A stretch of DNA of 64,000 nt from Tetrahymena elliotti 4EA. Taxonomy: Eukaryota > Ciliophora > Oligohymenophorea > Hymenostomatida > Tetrahymenidae. The translations under genes and the position numbers were made by a program. Shown here one piece after another: positions 24,481-37,470 of this stretch. Position 1 is the stretch's first letter; each line of letters begins with the position of its first letter. The notes beneath the pieces were generated by a model, which had not been told where the DNA came from, made no database searches, and worked only from the letters and a program-made list of their open reading frames with translations. Where the stretch lies: assembly GCA_000231825.2 (NCBI GenBank), contig JH720310.1, positions 681,583-745,582 of the forward strand, read 5' to 3'.

Positions 24481-25781
24481 TCAGAATATTTGACATCCAG
24501 AACACATATTTTTTTTCTTTTTTTAGGTTTAATCTTTGCTAACTTCATTACTTTTTTCTTATTTCATGATTTCCTCAAGCCTATGGAATGCATCTTCAGC
24601 TTCTTAATTGCCATTTTCTCCTCCCTTTCTATAATATTCTAAAGCAATTTTTAAATCTTTTTTAACTCCTTTGCCTTCTTCATATAAACAACCCAAATTA
24701 AACTATGCAATATCTAAGCCTAAATCAGCTGCTTTTTTGAAGTATTTAGCTGCCTCTTCATAACTTTGATTTACTCCTTTTATGATTAAATTTTATAAAA
24801 ATTATTGAATGTAAATTATTTTAATTAAAAGCTTTCTTTCTAATCAAACTCTGTTTTAAAGTTGGCCTTTTTTATCTTTAATTTAGGCTTTTTTTAGTAT
24901 TTAGAAAATTATAAGAACCTAAATATATTTCATGCATTTGCAAAAAACTCTCCTTTTTTGGGTAATGAGGTGGATTTGAGGATTTAAGTTATTGAAATAA
25001 AGGAGACAGACTAGTTGAATAGTTTTGACATTTGATAGTGAATTGAATTTATATATTTTTACCTAAACCTTAAGCATATAAAGTTGCAAGATTAGCCATC
25101 GCTGCTGCACATTCACCTTCACAAGCCTTTAAATAAAACTTAATAGCTTCTTCATAATTAACCTTAACGCCTTATTTTTAAAAAATAAATGTAAACAATG
25201 TCTAAAAAGTAAATTTGAAATTTGGACATAAAATAGATCTAGTGATTGGGTAGGAATTATTTAAAAAAATATTATGATGTAAATTTTAATAATTTATAGA
25301 GTAAAATGATAAAAAGGTTACCCGTTCCTTCACGATACATATTGCCTAAATTATTGTATGCATCTTAATTTCCTCTTTCGCCTGATTTTTTGAAGTAATC
25401 AATTCCTTTTTAGAAATCTTATTTAAAACCCTAGCCAAATATCTACATCAATCCTAATTGAAATAATGCTTTGTCGTGGCCTTAATGAGAAGCCAGATTA
25501 TACCACTTTATTGCCTCTTGAAAATTTTATTAGACAGCAGCTCCCTAATAGAATAAATTGCCTAAACAATATTACGACTTTGCCTCTCCTTTTTCAGCAC
25601 TTTTTTTATACCATTCTATCGCCTTGTCTAAATCTTACTCTATACCTTTACCTTCTTCTAATAATAATCCTATTACATACTATGCATACGGATCTCCTTT
25701 ATTAGCTAAAGTATAATAATATCTTGCTGCTGCTTCGTCACTCTTGAATTTCTAAGTTTTCAAAGCCTCATCAAGATCCAT
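24481..25781 (-). CDS. Sel1-repeat (TPR-like) protein
   Basis: Three exons (25781-25322, 25170-25063, 24776-24481) give 864 bases, 287 residues, ending CSGCQIF. The start is the first ATG after an in-frame TGA. Almost the entire protein consists of about seven 36-residue Sel1-like repeats with the A-x-x-Y-x-x-A-A-x-x-G pattern, for example DKAIEWYKKSAEKGEAKSQY, followed by CLGNLFYQGAAV. Others begin FQEAIKWYNLASHQGHDKAL and YEEAAKYFKKAADLGLDIAQ. Sel1 repeats form alpha-helical solenoids that act as protein-interaction scaffolds, classically in ER-associated degradation and in signalling adaptors. No membrane segment or signal peptide is seen, so a soluble adaptor is more likely than a Hrd3/SEL1L homologue. 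The last 45 residues are charged and end in a short Cys-containing tail. Confidence 0.88.
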
Positions 25782-27201
25782 ACAATTAACGCTAACGCGT
25801 TTATTTGTTAAAGGCTGAACCAACGAAGTCGTCAATTTATCACACTGCTTTATGCTATTTATATGCTAATACTTTAATCAACCTTTGGTTTAATTATTTA
25901 TCCCTTTGATTTTGTTTACTTTTTCTTTTTGATCTTAATAATGTTGGATAAACTAAATAAATTATAGATTGACTGACTGGCTGGCTGGATGATTATTTCT
26001 TTGAATGGATTTACTTATGCATTCACTAACAACCCTATTAATCAATCAATCAATCTGTATATACAAAAAATAAAGAAATAAATGGTTATACTAATTAACT
26101 TAATTATTTAATCAATAAATAAATAAATAAATCAATCAATCAATTAATTGATTCTCCTTCTAACTAAATTCTTGTTAGTTTTTATTACTAGATTTTAGTT
26201 ATATATTTTCTACCGATTATTAATAATTCACTATTAATAGAAAATTTCCAGCATTTCTATTAACTTTACAATACAATACAATAACTCTTTATTTACTTGA
26301 CAGCCTACTGTTGGTATTAATTAGTTTTTCATAACTTTCACTCTAATTTACCATTTTCTTTCCCTTTCTCTCTTATTTCACTGTTTAGTTTTTTAGCAAG
26401 AGTAATTTTCCATATATATCTAGAATTTAACATTTTTTAATTTCTCATTGGCAACTGAAATATTTTCTGATTAATACAATTAATCCTCATTTAATATTTC
26501 CAAAAAATAATTTTTAAATTTGAAAAAGAACAAGAAGAGGAATTTATTAATTTATTGATAAGAAAAGTAATTTCAGTTAAAATTATTTTTATTAAGGAGA
26601 AATAAGGATTAAAAATATATTTGTTACTACCATCAATTAAAGTATTCATCACCAAAAATAAATTATATTTTGACGTTTTTAATAAATTTATTCAATAGCA
26701 AACCACAATTTTTCAAAGTAAGTTAAAAATAATAAATTTTAATATTTCAGAACAATTCAAGAGAAAATTTGGTTTTTTCATCTACTTTTCTTTAAAAAAA
26801 TTTATATTTTGAACTAGAAAGGAGAAGCATAAGCAATAAAATTGCCATTTTTATATTTTTAAAAATATTATAAAAAAATGAGATTTTTAGTAAAAATTAA
26901 AGCAATTTCTAACAAACAAATAGTAGAATTCAAAAAAAAAAATGAATATTTAAGGTTGAAATAGGTTATTAAGAATTGAATATATTATTATATAATTTAA
27001 AGAAATTTTTTTTCTTTAACTAAAATTAAATTCGTTGTTATAAAGCTGTAGACTATTCAAAGTAAAGCAAAGCAAAGTAAAGTAATCAAACAAACAAACA
27101 AAAAAGCGAACATATATAAATATATATATTTTTTTAGAGATTTTTAAAATCAAATTGCTGCATAGTTTAATCATTTTAATAGATAGAAACATTAAAGAAA
27201 A
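25782..27201. other. Intergenic region with AATC repeats
   Basis: Upstream flanks of the Sel1 gene and of the plus-strand LRR gene. AATC/ATAA short repeats lie near 26040 and 26110-26150. A pyrimidine run ending in TTTTTTTAG at 27137 precedes a frame that stays open into the LRR gene, so an upstream exon of that gene may lie here. Confidence 0.45.
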
Positions 27202-30200
27202 ATGAATATAATTTAAGAAAAACTGAATGGATTTGTGCAGAAAACTTTCTTTAAAAAGAAATATATTTAGATGTCGTAGATGCTCTATATTAAAAACATA
27301 GAAAAAGCCATAAAATAACTCAATGAGTAGAGTATAAATGATCAATAAAATAAGTATACGGTTTTAGTGCTAGATTTTCATTTAAAGAAAGATATTGAGC
27401 AGTCACTTAGCTAGTATCTTAAATTTATGGAAGAAAAAGCATAGAATTTTACTAATGTTAGCAGTCTTTACATAAATCTAGGACAAACGGGATGCAATTT
27501 TACACTTTTGATGGAGTTTCTTAAACCATTTTGCAATAATCAAGCACTGCAAAAAATAAAATATTTAAATATAGAATTCAGTGAAAACAATACTTGCAAA
27601 GACACCCCTGAAGTTTATAATAGATTTATTAACTTCTTAGCTAATTGTGTTAATTTAGAAGGAGCTTGTTTAAATTTTAACAATTCTTAACTTCCAATTT
27701 GTCAAATATTTGAAGGGATTACTTTATTAGCAGTCAAGTCATTGCATTATAATATATGTCAAAATAATCTCAATTTTTTTCGCACAATGTTCTCAAGGCG
27801 ATTTTACTTTGAAAATTTACAAGAACTAATGATAAATTTGAACAGCTCTAAGTATTTTATTAATAATAATTCTATTCTATTTTATAAAATGTGCATTTGT
27901 TTAAAATAGTGAGAGCTAGTCTATTGATAAGCAATTACTATTAAACATCCAGTAGAGTCTGCTTAAAGCTTATAGATTAAAATAACTATACCTTAATTTG
28001 GAGTAATTTATTTAATACAAATAAACCATACCATTTACTAATTAACTTATCTAAATGCTTAAAAAAATAGAAAAAATAGCATAAAAGATAGAGATTTATT
28101 ACTCATATAAGACATATTCGCAAACTTACCAGAACTATAAAACATATAACTATACTTAGCATATAATCAAATATCTGATGAAGGTGTAGAATTTCTACTT
28201 GAAAAATTCACCTGCACTTCTTAGATTTAATTTATTGTTTTAGATTTTAGGTATCTTTTATATTTAAAATTTCTCTCTGACCTGTTATAGTTAGTATTAA
28301 CAAAATATATTATTTTAATTAGATAAAATAATATTTCTAATCTTGGATATCTTAATATTGTTAGTACACTCAATAAAATGCCTTTACTCACTCATGTGTA
28401 TCTTAATTTCAAGTATTTTTTATCTAAAATTTAATTTGAACAATTCTATGATTAAGTAGAATTTCTTAGCAAAAATTATTTACTTTTAACTTAATTATTT
28501 TATAGTGGTAACTCAATAGAATAAGAAGGAATTTAAAACTTCTTCTAAAATGCAAATTACATGGCTAATCTTACTCACTTGAATTTGGATTTTTCTAATT
28601 GTCAAATATCATTCAAAAGTGATGATTTTATTGAAAATACTCTTAAATCATTATCCCATAAGCTCACATATCTAACTCTTAATTTTTGGTAAATAAAATA
28701 ATTTATTCATTGAAAAATTTAATTTATTATCAATGAAATAAAGCAATAATTATTTGGAGGCATAAGGCATGTAAAAAATATTGTCTTCAATAAAAAACAC
28801 ACAAACCCTCAAGCATCTTGACATTAATTTTAAGTAATAATTAATAATATCTTAAGAATTAATTTAAATTATCTTTTTGAAAATGATAGTTGGAATATTT
28901 GTAACATTAGAGATGAGCATTCAAATAAAGTTGGTAATAATAATGGAAGTTAAGATGAAATTAAAGAGTAAGATAAGTTTGATTTGTTTTGTTTTATTTT
29001 AAATGGATTTTATTATGTTATTAAATAAATAGTACAATTGAAAAAAGTGTCCACTGGCTTAGTGATATTCAATTTTTGCTAAGTAACAATAGGACTGAAC
29101 TTAAATATTTTAGTCTTTAATTAGCGTAAACAATATTTTTTGTAAATGAAATATTAATTTATTTTGATAATAATTAAGTAATTGCATTATCTAATCATTG
29201 GGCGTGGAGTATTTAAGCAAAGGATTATAAACTTGTGAAAATCTGTAGGTTCTAAATCTTAATTTAATGAACAATTAGATTGAGTCTGAAGGTTATCTAG
29301 ATCTTTTTAGTGTTTTTAAATAAATGTCTTTGACATAGTTAAAGCTTATCATAGAGTAATTAATTATTGAATTTTTTTATATTGATTGATAAAACTTTTT
29401 GTTTATTTTAAAAGCGATAATAATGCTTTGAGTAATAAAGAGTTGATAGAATTCGAGAGAAATTTAAAGGCTTAAAAAAACTTAAGGGAGTTTCATTTCA
29501 GTTGTAGAAAAGTAGAGTTTTAAAATGATTCTTTTAAGATATTTGCTAAAGGGTTTAGCAACTTATAGAAATTGAGTTTCTTACACTTAGACTTGAAACT
29601 TTCTAAAATCTAAGTTAAATACACAAGTGATATCTGCAATATTTTAGTTTGTAGCAAACACCTAACTAGAATTCATTTTGACATATCGTATTAACAAATT
29701 TTATTTTATTTTTGTGATTAAATTCGATTTTTTTAATAATATAAATATAGAGAAAATGGATTCGACTCTGATGTGATTAGTGAAATATTTAAAAGCATTT
29801 AAAAGAACAAAAACTTGAAATATCTGACTTTCTATGCTTAGTAAAATTTGTTAAGTGCTATATAGTTAGTTATATTTACTAAAAATTTAATAGAAATAAT
29901 AGAGTTTAGTATAAAGGAGTTCAGAGCTTAGTTAAAAACTCTAATATTAAGAAGCTTAGATATCTCGACTTGAATTTATTGAACTGTGAAATAGAAAATA
30001 AAGGTATATAGGAATTAGCATTCTTTTTATAGCAATTCAAAGATCTTCACAGTTTGAAAATTAATCTTTGGAATAACTCAATCAACAACACACAAACCGG
30101 AAGCTTAATTTAAGTGATTAACTCTCTTCCTAATTTGGATTATTTATCTTTAAATATTGGGTAAGATTATTTCTTCATTTTTTAATTTTAAAATTTTATA

Positions 30201-32682
30201 AAAAATTAAAAGAGAAAACGAATTCAATGATGATGATTTAGTTAAAATATATTAGGCATTAGAAAAAAAGACTAAAATGAGCTACTTAGAATTGAACTTA
30301 ATCAATATTTCCAAAGGATAGGAAAGTAAAAGTTAGCTCAGAAAATCTTTAGAAAAAATGAATAATATTAAATATTGTAATGTTATCCCTTTCTAATCTA
30401 ATCTTAGATAAGATCTCATCTTTCACGATATTAAGTTAAGTCCCTTAAACGAATCCTAAATATGTTATTTCACTTTTCATAGTATTGGGTAATATTATGC
30501 TTGTGGTCATGGGCAGTACAATTTAATTAGGTAATTTATTAAATTAATAAATGATCATTTTTATTTAGTTTAAGAATAATATTTCTTTTATTTCAAAGGT
30601 TTTTCTAAATTTTGAATGATAATTTATTCAATTATTATGATCATTTTAATTTAACTGATAAATATTATTTCTTTTGGAAACAATTTCAAAATTTTTCTAA
30701 ATTTTGACATGATAAATCTTAAATGGTTTTTTTATTGAGTTTAAAATATTATCTCTTTTGGAAGAAATTTCAAATATTTTTTTTAATTTTGAATGATAAT
30801 TTATTCAATTATTATGATCATTTTAATTTAACTTAAGAATATTATCTCTTTTATACAAAATTTTGAATGATAATTTATTCAATTTGTTAAATTATTATTT
30901 TTATTTATCTGATAACTATTAGCTATTTAGGAGTAATTTCAAAATTTTTCTTATGCTGACACGATAATTTATTAAATCTTAAATGATCATTTTTATTTAG
31001 CTTGAGAATATTATCTCAAAAGTTTTTCTAAGTTTTAACCTGACTTAAAAAAGCACAGACTCATTTTTAAAATTCTAATTTATTTAAAGGTATTTAAAGA
31101 ATCCAGAATGCTTTGAAGAAAATATGATATTAGAGAGAGTTGTAGATGGAGAAATGTTAGACAATTTGTTTTAGCATTTACCTAAAAGCATTCAATCAGT
31201 ACATCTAATGAATATGAATTAAAAAATTGTTGCTCATCTTTAGCAAAGACTTTTCTCAATAAATCCAAAGGCAAAGTTTATTTCTTCTGGAATAAATGGA
31301 TCTGGAATTTACCCATCAAAGGTAAAATCATCAAGCAATTTAAAAAAAAATCTCATAAATAGAAATTGCTAGATTTTGATTACTTTATTTGACTTAGATA
31401 GTTAACAAACATTTTTAAAAAATAAATAATAAATAGTAAGTGGATTAAAATCCAACTGAACAAAATAGGCTGAAAGATAACGATAAATCAACTATGAAGA
31501 AAAATTAACAAGCTTTTATTTTTGATATTGAAGATTAAAATTCTTAACTTAAAGAAAATGACTCAAGTGCCTAAAATTTTGATTTAGAAGAGTAAGCAAA
31601 TAATGTTCAGCCTAACCGTAAAGTTAATGAGTTTTATTAACTTGTTAAAGTTCAGATAAATAATCTATAACTTCAAGATATCTAGATTATAAAATCTAGA
31701 TTTGTTAAAAATAATAACTGCTATGATATTAATGGACCTAACTACTCTATTTATTATGATACACTAACAGCAACTTATGTTGCAATTAAATACCTTGAAT
31801 TGAATAACTTTATTTAAAATTAGATAGATGCACATAACTAACTATTTAACATTTTCTAAATGCATATGAAAAATTTTACATAAATATTATAACTCAAACA
31901 TTATTATATTGATTAAAATTACTGCTATTACATTACAAAAGCGCCAAACATTACCCTAAAAAGTAAATTATATCTTCTTTTAACTAATTTGAATAAATTC
32001 ATAAGATTTCTAATAATTCCTTTATTTTTTTTTAGATTTCATAAAAACACAGCAGTAAAATTTGGAAGAAGAATATTGCTTGAAATGGTTTACTTAGATA
32101 GTTGATGGTTTAGTCATGTTAGATGGCATTCTTTCATTACAAAATTCCTCAGTTGAAATTTCAAATTTGGCTATTGATGAGAATTAGTAAATAGTTTTTA
32201 TGGACATAGGAAATACAGTTAATTTGTTAGAAAAATAGATGGACATCTTCCTAAAATAATATAAATAAAAAACAATAGATTTAGCAATAATTCTATTTGA
32301 TTTTAAAAGAGGTGACTTTAACTATCTTATTTTTTCAATAGGAATTATCTTTTTACAAATTTTATCTTTAGATACAGAAATAAAGTTGATAGAAAAATAG
32401 TTCTATTCTTCAAAAATTGAAGATTTACTATTTATTTAATATAACTAATCAATTGAAAACTCTATCAATTAATAGATTGAATATTAAAAATAATTAATAG
32501 AAGATAAAAACTCTAATGTTTTAAAATAAAATAAAAAAAAGACTCACTATTCTAGTGTGTTAATTTAGCTTGTCTAAGATTGCATCTTTCATTAAGATGT
32601 CTAAAAATTTAAATCAGTACCAATTAATCTTTCCTATGTTTAATCTCAACTAAATCTAGCAACTTCGCTTTTAAGTAAATGA
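27202..32682 (+). CDS. LRR protein with C-terminal degenerate kinase-like domain
   Basis: Multi-exon gene. The first exon starts at or before ATG 27202 (MNIIQEKLNGFVQKTFF) and runs to about 27900. LRR exons follow near 28100-28250, 28323-28424, 28505-28690, 28746-28840, 29200-29365, 29413-29690, 29752-29870, 29910-30160, 30208-30480 and 31090-31320, with introns starting GTA. Repeats have the form LPELQNIQLYLAYNQISDEG. The terminal part (about 31435-31960 and 32037-32682) reads TYVAIKYLELNN, which keeps a VAIK lysine. It then reads KWFTQIVDGLVMLDG and AIDENQQIVFMDIGN where HRD and DFG should be: HRD is absent and DFG is DIG. The stop is the TGA at 32680-32682. The junction near 27890-27950 is unresolved because the frame meets TGA, so either a small unrecognised intron or a break exists there. 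It is likely a ligand-binding or scaffold LRR protein with a pseudokinase-like end. Confidence 0.65.
30535..31040 (+). repeat. Tandem repeat inside an intron of the LRR gene
   Basis: About five diverged copies of a roughly 100-base unit: TGATCATTTTTATTTAG, then AATATTATCTCTTTTGGAA, then TTTCAAA and TTTTTCTAAATTTTGAATG, then ATAATTTATTCAATTATTA. Copies begin near 30550, 30645, 30725, 30820 and 30980. It sits between LRR exons ending near 30480 and starting near 31090, so it is intronic. Confidence 0.7.
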
Positions 32683-33564
32683 GTTAATTAATAACTATTG
32701 TAAAAAGATAAAGATCATTTACTTACATTAGCATATTTATTTACAATTAATAATTAATTTGTTAATCAAAATATTTATCTCTTTTTATAATTTAGCATAA
32801 AATATTACACTTAATAACTAACTCATTAACCACTCACTCTTATCTATTAGCTATATTTAATCAAATTTTTTAAATTTTTTACTCATTTATTTTATGTATA
32901 TTTTTTTTAGTTAAAAAAGTAAGTTTCTATCATTTTAGAATTTATTGAATATTTTTTCAAAAATTTATTTCATTTTAATTTAGTATTTATTTACCTACTG
33001 CTCATTTTTTTGTTAAAAGAGAATCAGTCATATTTGCATACTTTAATCAAAACTTAACAAGTTACGATTATGTAAAAAATTCTGGATCTCCGAAATGGCA
33101 ATCGAACAAGCAAAAGCAAGAGGGGGGGGGGGGGGTTGATTTTTAAAAATACCTGCTCAGTGGATATATTTCGACCACTAATATTTTGAAAATAAATGAT
33201 ATTTTAAAAATGTTAAAAATAAGAGTAAAGGAATGATTGATTAATAAAATTAGCCAAGGTAGTAATTAAAAATGTAAATTCTAAAACTAGATGAATAAAT
33301 TGAATAATAATAAATGCTTTTTGAGGTCATTAAATGAATAGATAGATAGATAATTTATAATCAGAAGTAATAACTGTTTACTTTGAAACATAAAATTTAC
33401 TTACTTACACCAAATAATATCCTTTTTAATACTTAAAAATCTATTAATAATTGAATCTTGTTTTAAGTATAAAGAGTATTTAACAAATAAACTAATATCT
33501 CTATCTTTATTTTTTGTTTATAAATAATAAATTTTAATAAAAATACTCTTAAACAATAACTTAG
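32683..33564. other. Intergenic region with a poly-G run
   Basis: 3' flank of the LRR gene and 5' flank of the first surface-antigen gene. A short higher-GC patch (about 33085-33175) surrounds a run of 14 G. Otherwise A/T-rich, without a gene. Confidence 0.5.
33122..33135 (+). repeat. Homopolymer run of 14 G
   Basis: Fourteen consecutive G in a genome where runs of even four are rare here. It is flanked by CAAAAGCAAGA and TTGATTTTT. It might form a G-quadruplex or be a length-variable assembly feature. Confidence 0.85.
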
Positions 33565-34761
33565 ATGCCTACCTTTCTCTTTCTAATTTTTTTTATTTAT
33601 TTTTAATCTTTAAGAACCTAAACTGGAAATGAAGTAACTTGTAATATCAAAGGTGCTTGTAATGCCAGCAATTGTGGAGCTTATGAAGGAGTAACTTGGT
33701 AGAATGGCTCCTAAGTAGGTACTTGCTTTATTTAAGATTGTTCAGTATTACAATTCCCAACTACAAACTTGAGTGATGCTATTTGTGGAAGTTGTCCTCC
33801 TTCTTAAGATGCAATCTATGCATCAACAGATAAAAAAAATTGTATTACATTTAGTTAATATTGTGAGTCAGTTACTAATTTTACAGATTCTCTATGCTAA
33901 TAGTGTTACCCCACAAAATTATATCCAAGCTCTGACTAAACATAGTGCGTTGCATCTTCTCAGCCATGCAATGTTACTTCTGGTTGGAAAGATAATGATT
34001 GCTCTTTATGTATTCCAACTAGACCACATGCTTCTCCAGATGGAAAAACATGTACAGCATCCGCTATTCCTTGCAATTCAACTTCAGGTTGGAATGATGA
34101 AAACTGCTCTCAGTGTTATCCTTTGAAAATGCATGCATCTTTAGATGGAAAAAGCTGTGTTAATTCCAAAATACCTTGTAAATCTACAAGAGGATGGACT
34201 GATTCTGATTGTGCAATATGTTATCCTGATTAAAAATATGCGAGTTTAGACTAAACTAGTTGTGTTTCATCATCTAAGTCATGTACCTCACCTGTCAATT
34301 TAACAGATTCTGATTGTAAACTCTGTAATCCTGTTACTCCATTTACAAACTTCTAATAAATTTATTGTGTTGCTTCCTCTATTTCTTGCATCAATAGAAA
34401 TCCTACCTTAGCTAACTAAAAATGGACTGATAATGATTGTTAAGTGTGTTATGCAATTGGTTATAGATCTAAGTTAGATGGATCTGCTTGCATTAATTGC
34501 TAAGCCTCATTAGGATTATCAAATGATGATTGCCTACTTTGCAATGGATCAGGAATAGGATCTAATAAATATGCTAATTCTATGGGAACATGCGTTTCAG
34601 TAAATTGTTAAAAAAGTAGTGGGTGGATTGATTCTGAATGCTCAACTTGTGATTCAGTCAAACCAAAAGCATCTAGTGATGGGCAAACTTGTTTAAACAC
34701 AACTTATTCAGATACTCTAAAAATATATGCCCTTTTTTTCACTTATCTTTTTAGTTTTTGA
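33565..34761 (+). CDS. Cysteine-rich surface protein, immobilization-antigen type (copy 1)
   Basis: Intronless, 398 residues, ATG 33565 to TGA 34759-34761. A hydrophobic start (MPTFLFLIFFIYF) is a signal peptide. It is followed by a module ending CGSCPP, which recurs in the other copies. Then come five Cys units of the form SGW-x-D-x-DC-x-x-C about 33 residues apart, alternating with A-S-x-DG-x-x-C. A conserved C-terminal module follows (KWTDNDCQVCYAIGYRS, GTCVSVNCQKSSGWIDSEC), and then a hydrophobic tail IYALFFTYLFSF without a charged end, the signature of a GPI-attachment signal. The CxxC-rich, GPI-tailed layout matches ciliate immobilization antigens, which coat the cell and cilia. It is the first member of a six-gene array and one of the shorter copies. 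Confidence 0.85.
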
Positions 34762-37470
34762 TCATAAAGAAAAGAGGTTATTAATAAATTGATTAACAAA
34801 TGAATGAATGAATGATCATTAGATGGATGGATAAAATAATAATATTACTCTCAGATTTTTCAAATCTTATTTATAATACTTTTAAAACAATGAAATTAAA
34901 ATTGTAATTATTAAGTCTTTTATAGATCTATTTATCAAAATCTTGTACATATGCTTGCTTAAGTTATTAATTAAATCTACTAAATTAATTCAAGCTATTC
35001 TTGATACTTAAAAGAAGATCATTTAATTTACAAATTCTTTAATATAAAAAGAATAAATTAATTCTGATTTCTTTAGAACCAAATATTTTTTTTATTACTC
35101 ATTTTTTGTATTTAATTATTAAGCAGAGATATTAATAATGATTAAATATCCAATTATGAAAAAATGGATGATCACAAAAATCTTTAAAATTTTATTTTTT
35201 ACATTTTTTATCTAAGAAAAAAATACAATTAGAGTGTCTTTGATTAATGTATTTTTCAGAATTTCTGAAAAAATACATAATTCTTGTCTTTTGTCTACAA
35301 ATTTAATTCGAGCTAATTTTCTTCTGATACATTATGTTAGAAAATACAACTTCATTAAAATTTGCTAGAAACCAAATATTCTTCAATAAGATTACTTATT
35401 CAAAAAAAATTTTTTGATTACATATTTCGATAACTAAATAATTGAAAATAAATAATAATCACAAATTAATTAATTTGTAACATTATTAATTAAGCAGAGA
35501 AATAGGAAAAGGTCAAATTAAAAATATTTGATAAATAAATCATCCAAATTTTTTATTCAAATAGTTTTTTATTTTCACAATTAAAAAGTAATCATTAATT
35601 TTATGTTATTGAATCTAAAATGATAACCCAAAAAATGGTTAAATAATTAAATAAAGAGAGTAAATTCACTCTTTATTTTTGATGCAAAAATTATTAAAAA
35701 GAATATTCCATTAGAAAACCAATATAAAATAAAATAATTTATGTTTGATTTAAATTAATTCATAGATTTTTGCATGTTTCATTTAATAATTAATAAATAG
35801 TAATTAAAAAATTGTTTGATTTATAACAAATAATGCTATTTTTTTTGCTTTGGATAAAGCAAATAAAAAAAGACAGAAACATAATAATAGTTACATTCAA
35901 CTCTTACTAAATAAATTGAATTAAAATGCTAAAGATTTTTCAAATAAGCTTAAAATAAGAAATATTGTTAATAAAAATTAAAATAAAGATCTTAAGCAAA
36001 TATGTATAATTATAAGATCAAATTATTGAGTTTTTGATTGATAAACTCAAATGCTTCATTACCATTCAAAGAGAAAAAAAATAAATGGTTGCCATAAGAT
36101 ATTTTAAGCATTAAATAAAAGATCTATTTGATAAATTTACAAATATTATTTTATATAGCTTAGTTTTTTTTATAAATTTAAATCTAATTTTAGATAGAAA
36201 ATTCATTGATATAATAAGATACAAAATTAATTGTTATAAATTTTATTTTTATGTATTCGATTGTGGATAATATTAGTATATTTCGATTGATTGAAAGAAT
36301 ATTTTTGGTCTTTAGAAAACTAAAATATTATGTTACAGATGAATTCGTAGCTTTAATTATCCAAATATCTGTAATGTTATATATAAAAATTGCTTCGCTA
36401 AAGAAATACATTTGAAATCCATAATGAAATTAATAAATTAATCTATTTATTCTTCACTAAACAAATATAAAATTCTACATTTATAAAATAAGGCCCTAGT
36501 ATTACAAAATTATTTAATCAAATTATAAAATTAAATAAGAGTCTTTAGGATGAATAGAAAATTGTCTTTTTTTAATATTTTAACATAATTAATTTATTGA
36601 TTTTAGGATTAATAATGTTAATATCAATTATAAAAATTGACTAAAATCAAAACAATAGCTAATTATTATTAATCAAACTTTTTTTGAGATAATCATGATG
36701 ATGATAATAAGTTGGGGTTTTATTTGCTATTATATTTTTTAGCTTTAAGTTGTTTAAAAATAAATATAATTAATCAGACCTATGAAATCTATTATAGAGT
36801 GACTATGTTTTTTTGTACAGAACATTCTCTAAATAAATTTTAATAGATATTTATCTTAATTTTTCTTCTCATTTGGTTTATCATTAATGAAGAAAAAACA
36901 TTCATAAATATATTTAAAGAATAAAGTCAGGAGTTTTTCTCTCTTGATCTTAAGCTTTTAAGGTTTCAATTTAGCAAAATTTTAGTGAATTATTTCAATT
37001 CCAACAACTGTAATCTAAATTTGATTTGATTTGTTTTCCTTTTTCTTTTTTAGGGGGAAAAGGATAAAATAAGAAAAATGCTTGAATTTATTTCTTTAAA
37101 AAAAGTATAGAAAGTAGTTGGGGGAAATTGTATTTAAAATGTATGAAAAATGAAGGATTTTTTAATTTAGTGAATTTTTGTCATTCAACCTTCTCTATTA
37201 AAAAATTTATTAAAAAAAGCTAGCTTTTCAATTTATGAAAGCAGAATTTGTTAGTGCTAGTCAGACTTGGATTTGTGAATTTTCCCTAAATTTTGATTTA
37301 AGAGTTTTTCTTTAATAGTTTTTTTTTTTGTTACTTTGGATTTATTTTTTGATTTTTTGAATATTTATTTTTCTTTGATGAAAAAGATCCTTGGCATTCA
37401 AAAAAATATATAATTAAATTAATTCAAAAATCGATCTATTTTTTGCCAAAAACAAAAAAAAAATTGCCAA
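34762..37470. other. Long A/T-rich spacer within the surface-antigen array
   Basis: 2.7 kb without a supported gene. Two segments near 35080-35150 and 35370-35510 share pieces (ACCAAATATT and ATTAAGCAGAGA), suggesting an old local duplication. The 3' part is the upstream flank of copy 2 and contains poly-A tracts directly before its ATG. Confidence 0.5.

Noticed and set aside
25466..25705. Plus-strand 79-residue ORF
   Set aside because: Antisense to Sel1 repeats, which are clearly coding on the minus strand.
27016..27345. Minus-strand 109-residue ORF
   Set aside because: Overlaps the first exon of the plus-strand LRR gene; its hydrophobic composition is what A/T-rich antisense sequence gives.
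33060..33190. Possible tRNA relic
   Set aside because: AATCGAAC resembles a T-loop complement but no stem pairs and no A box is present.
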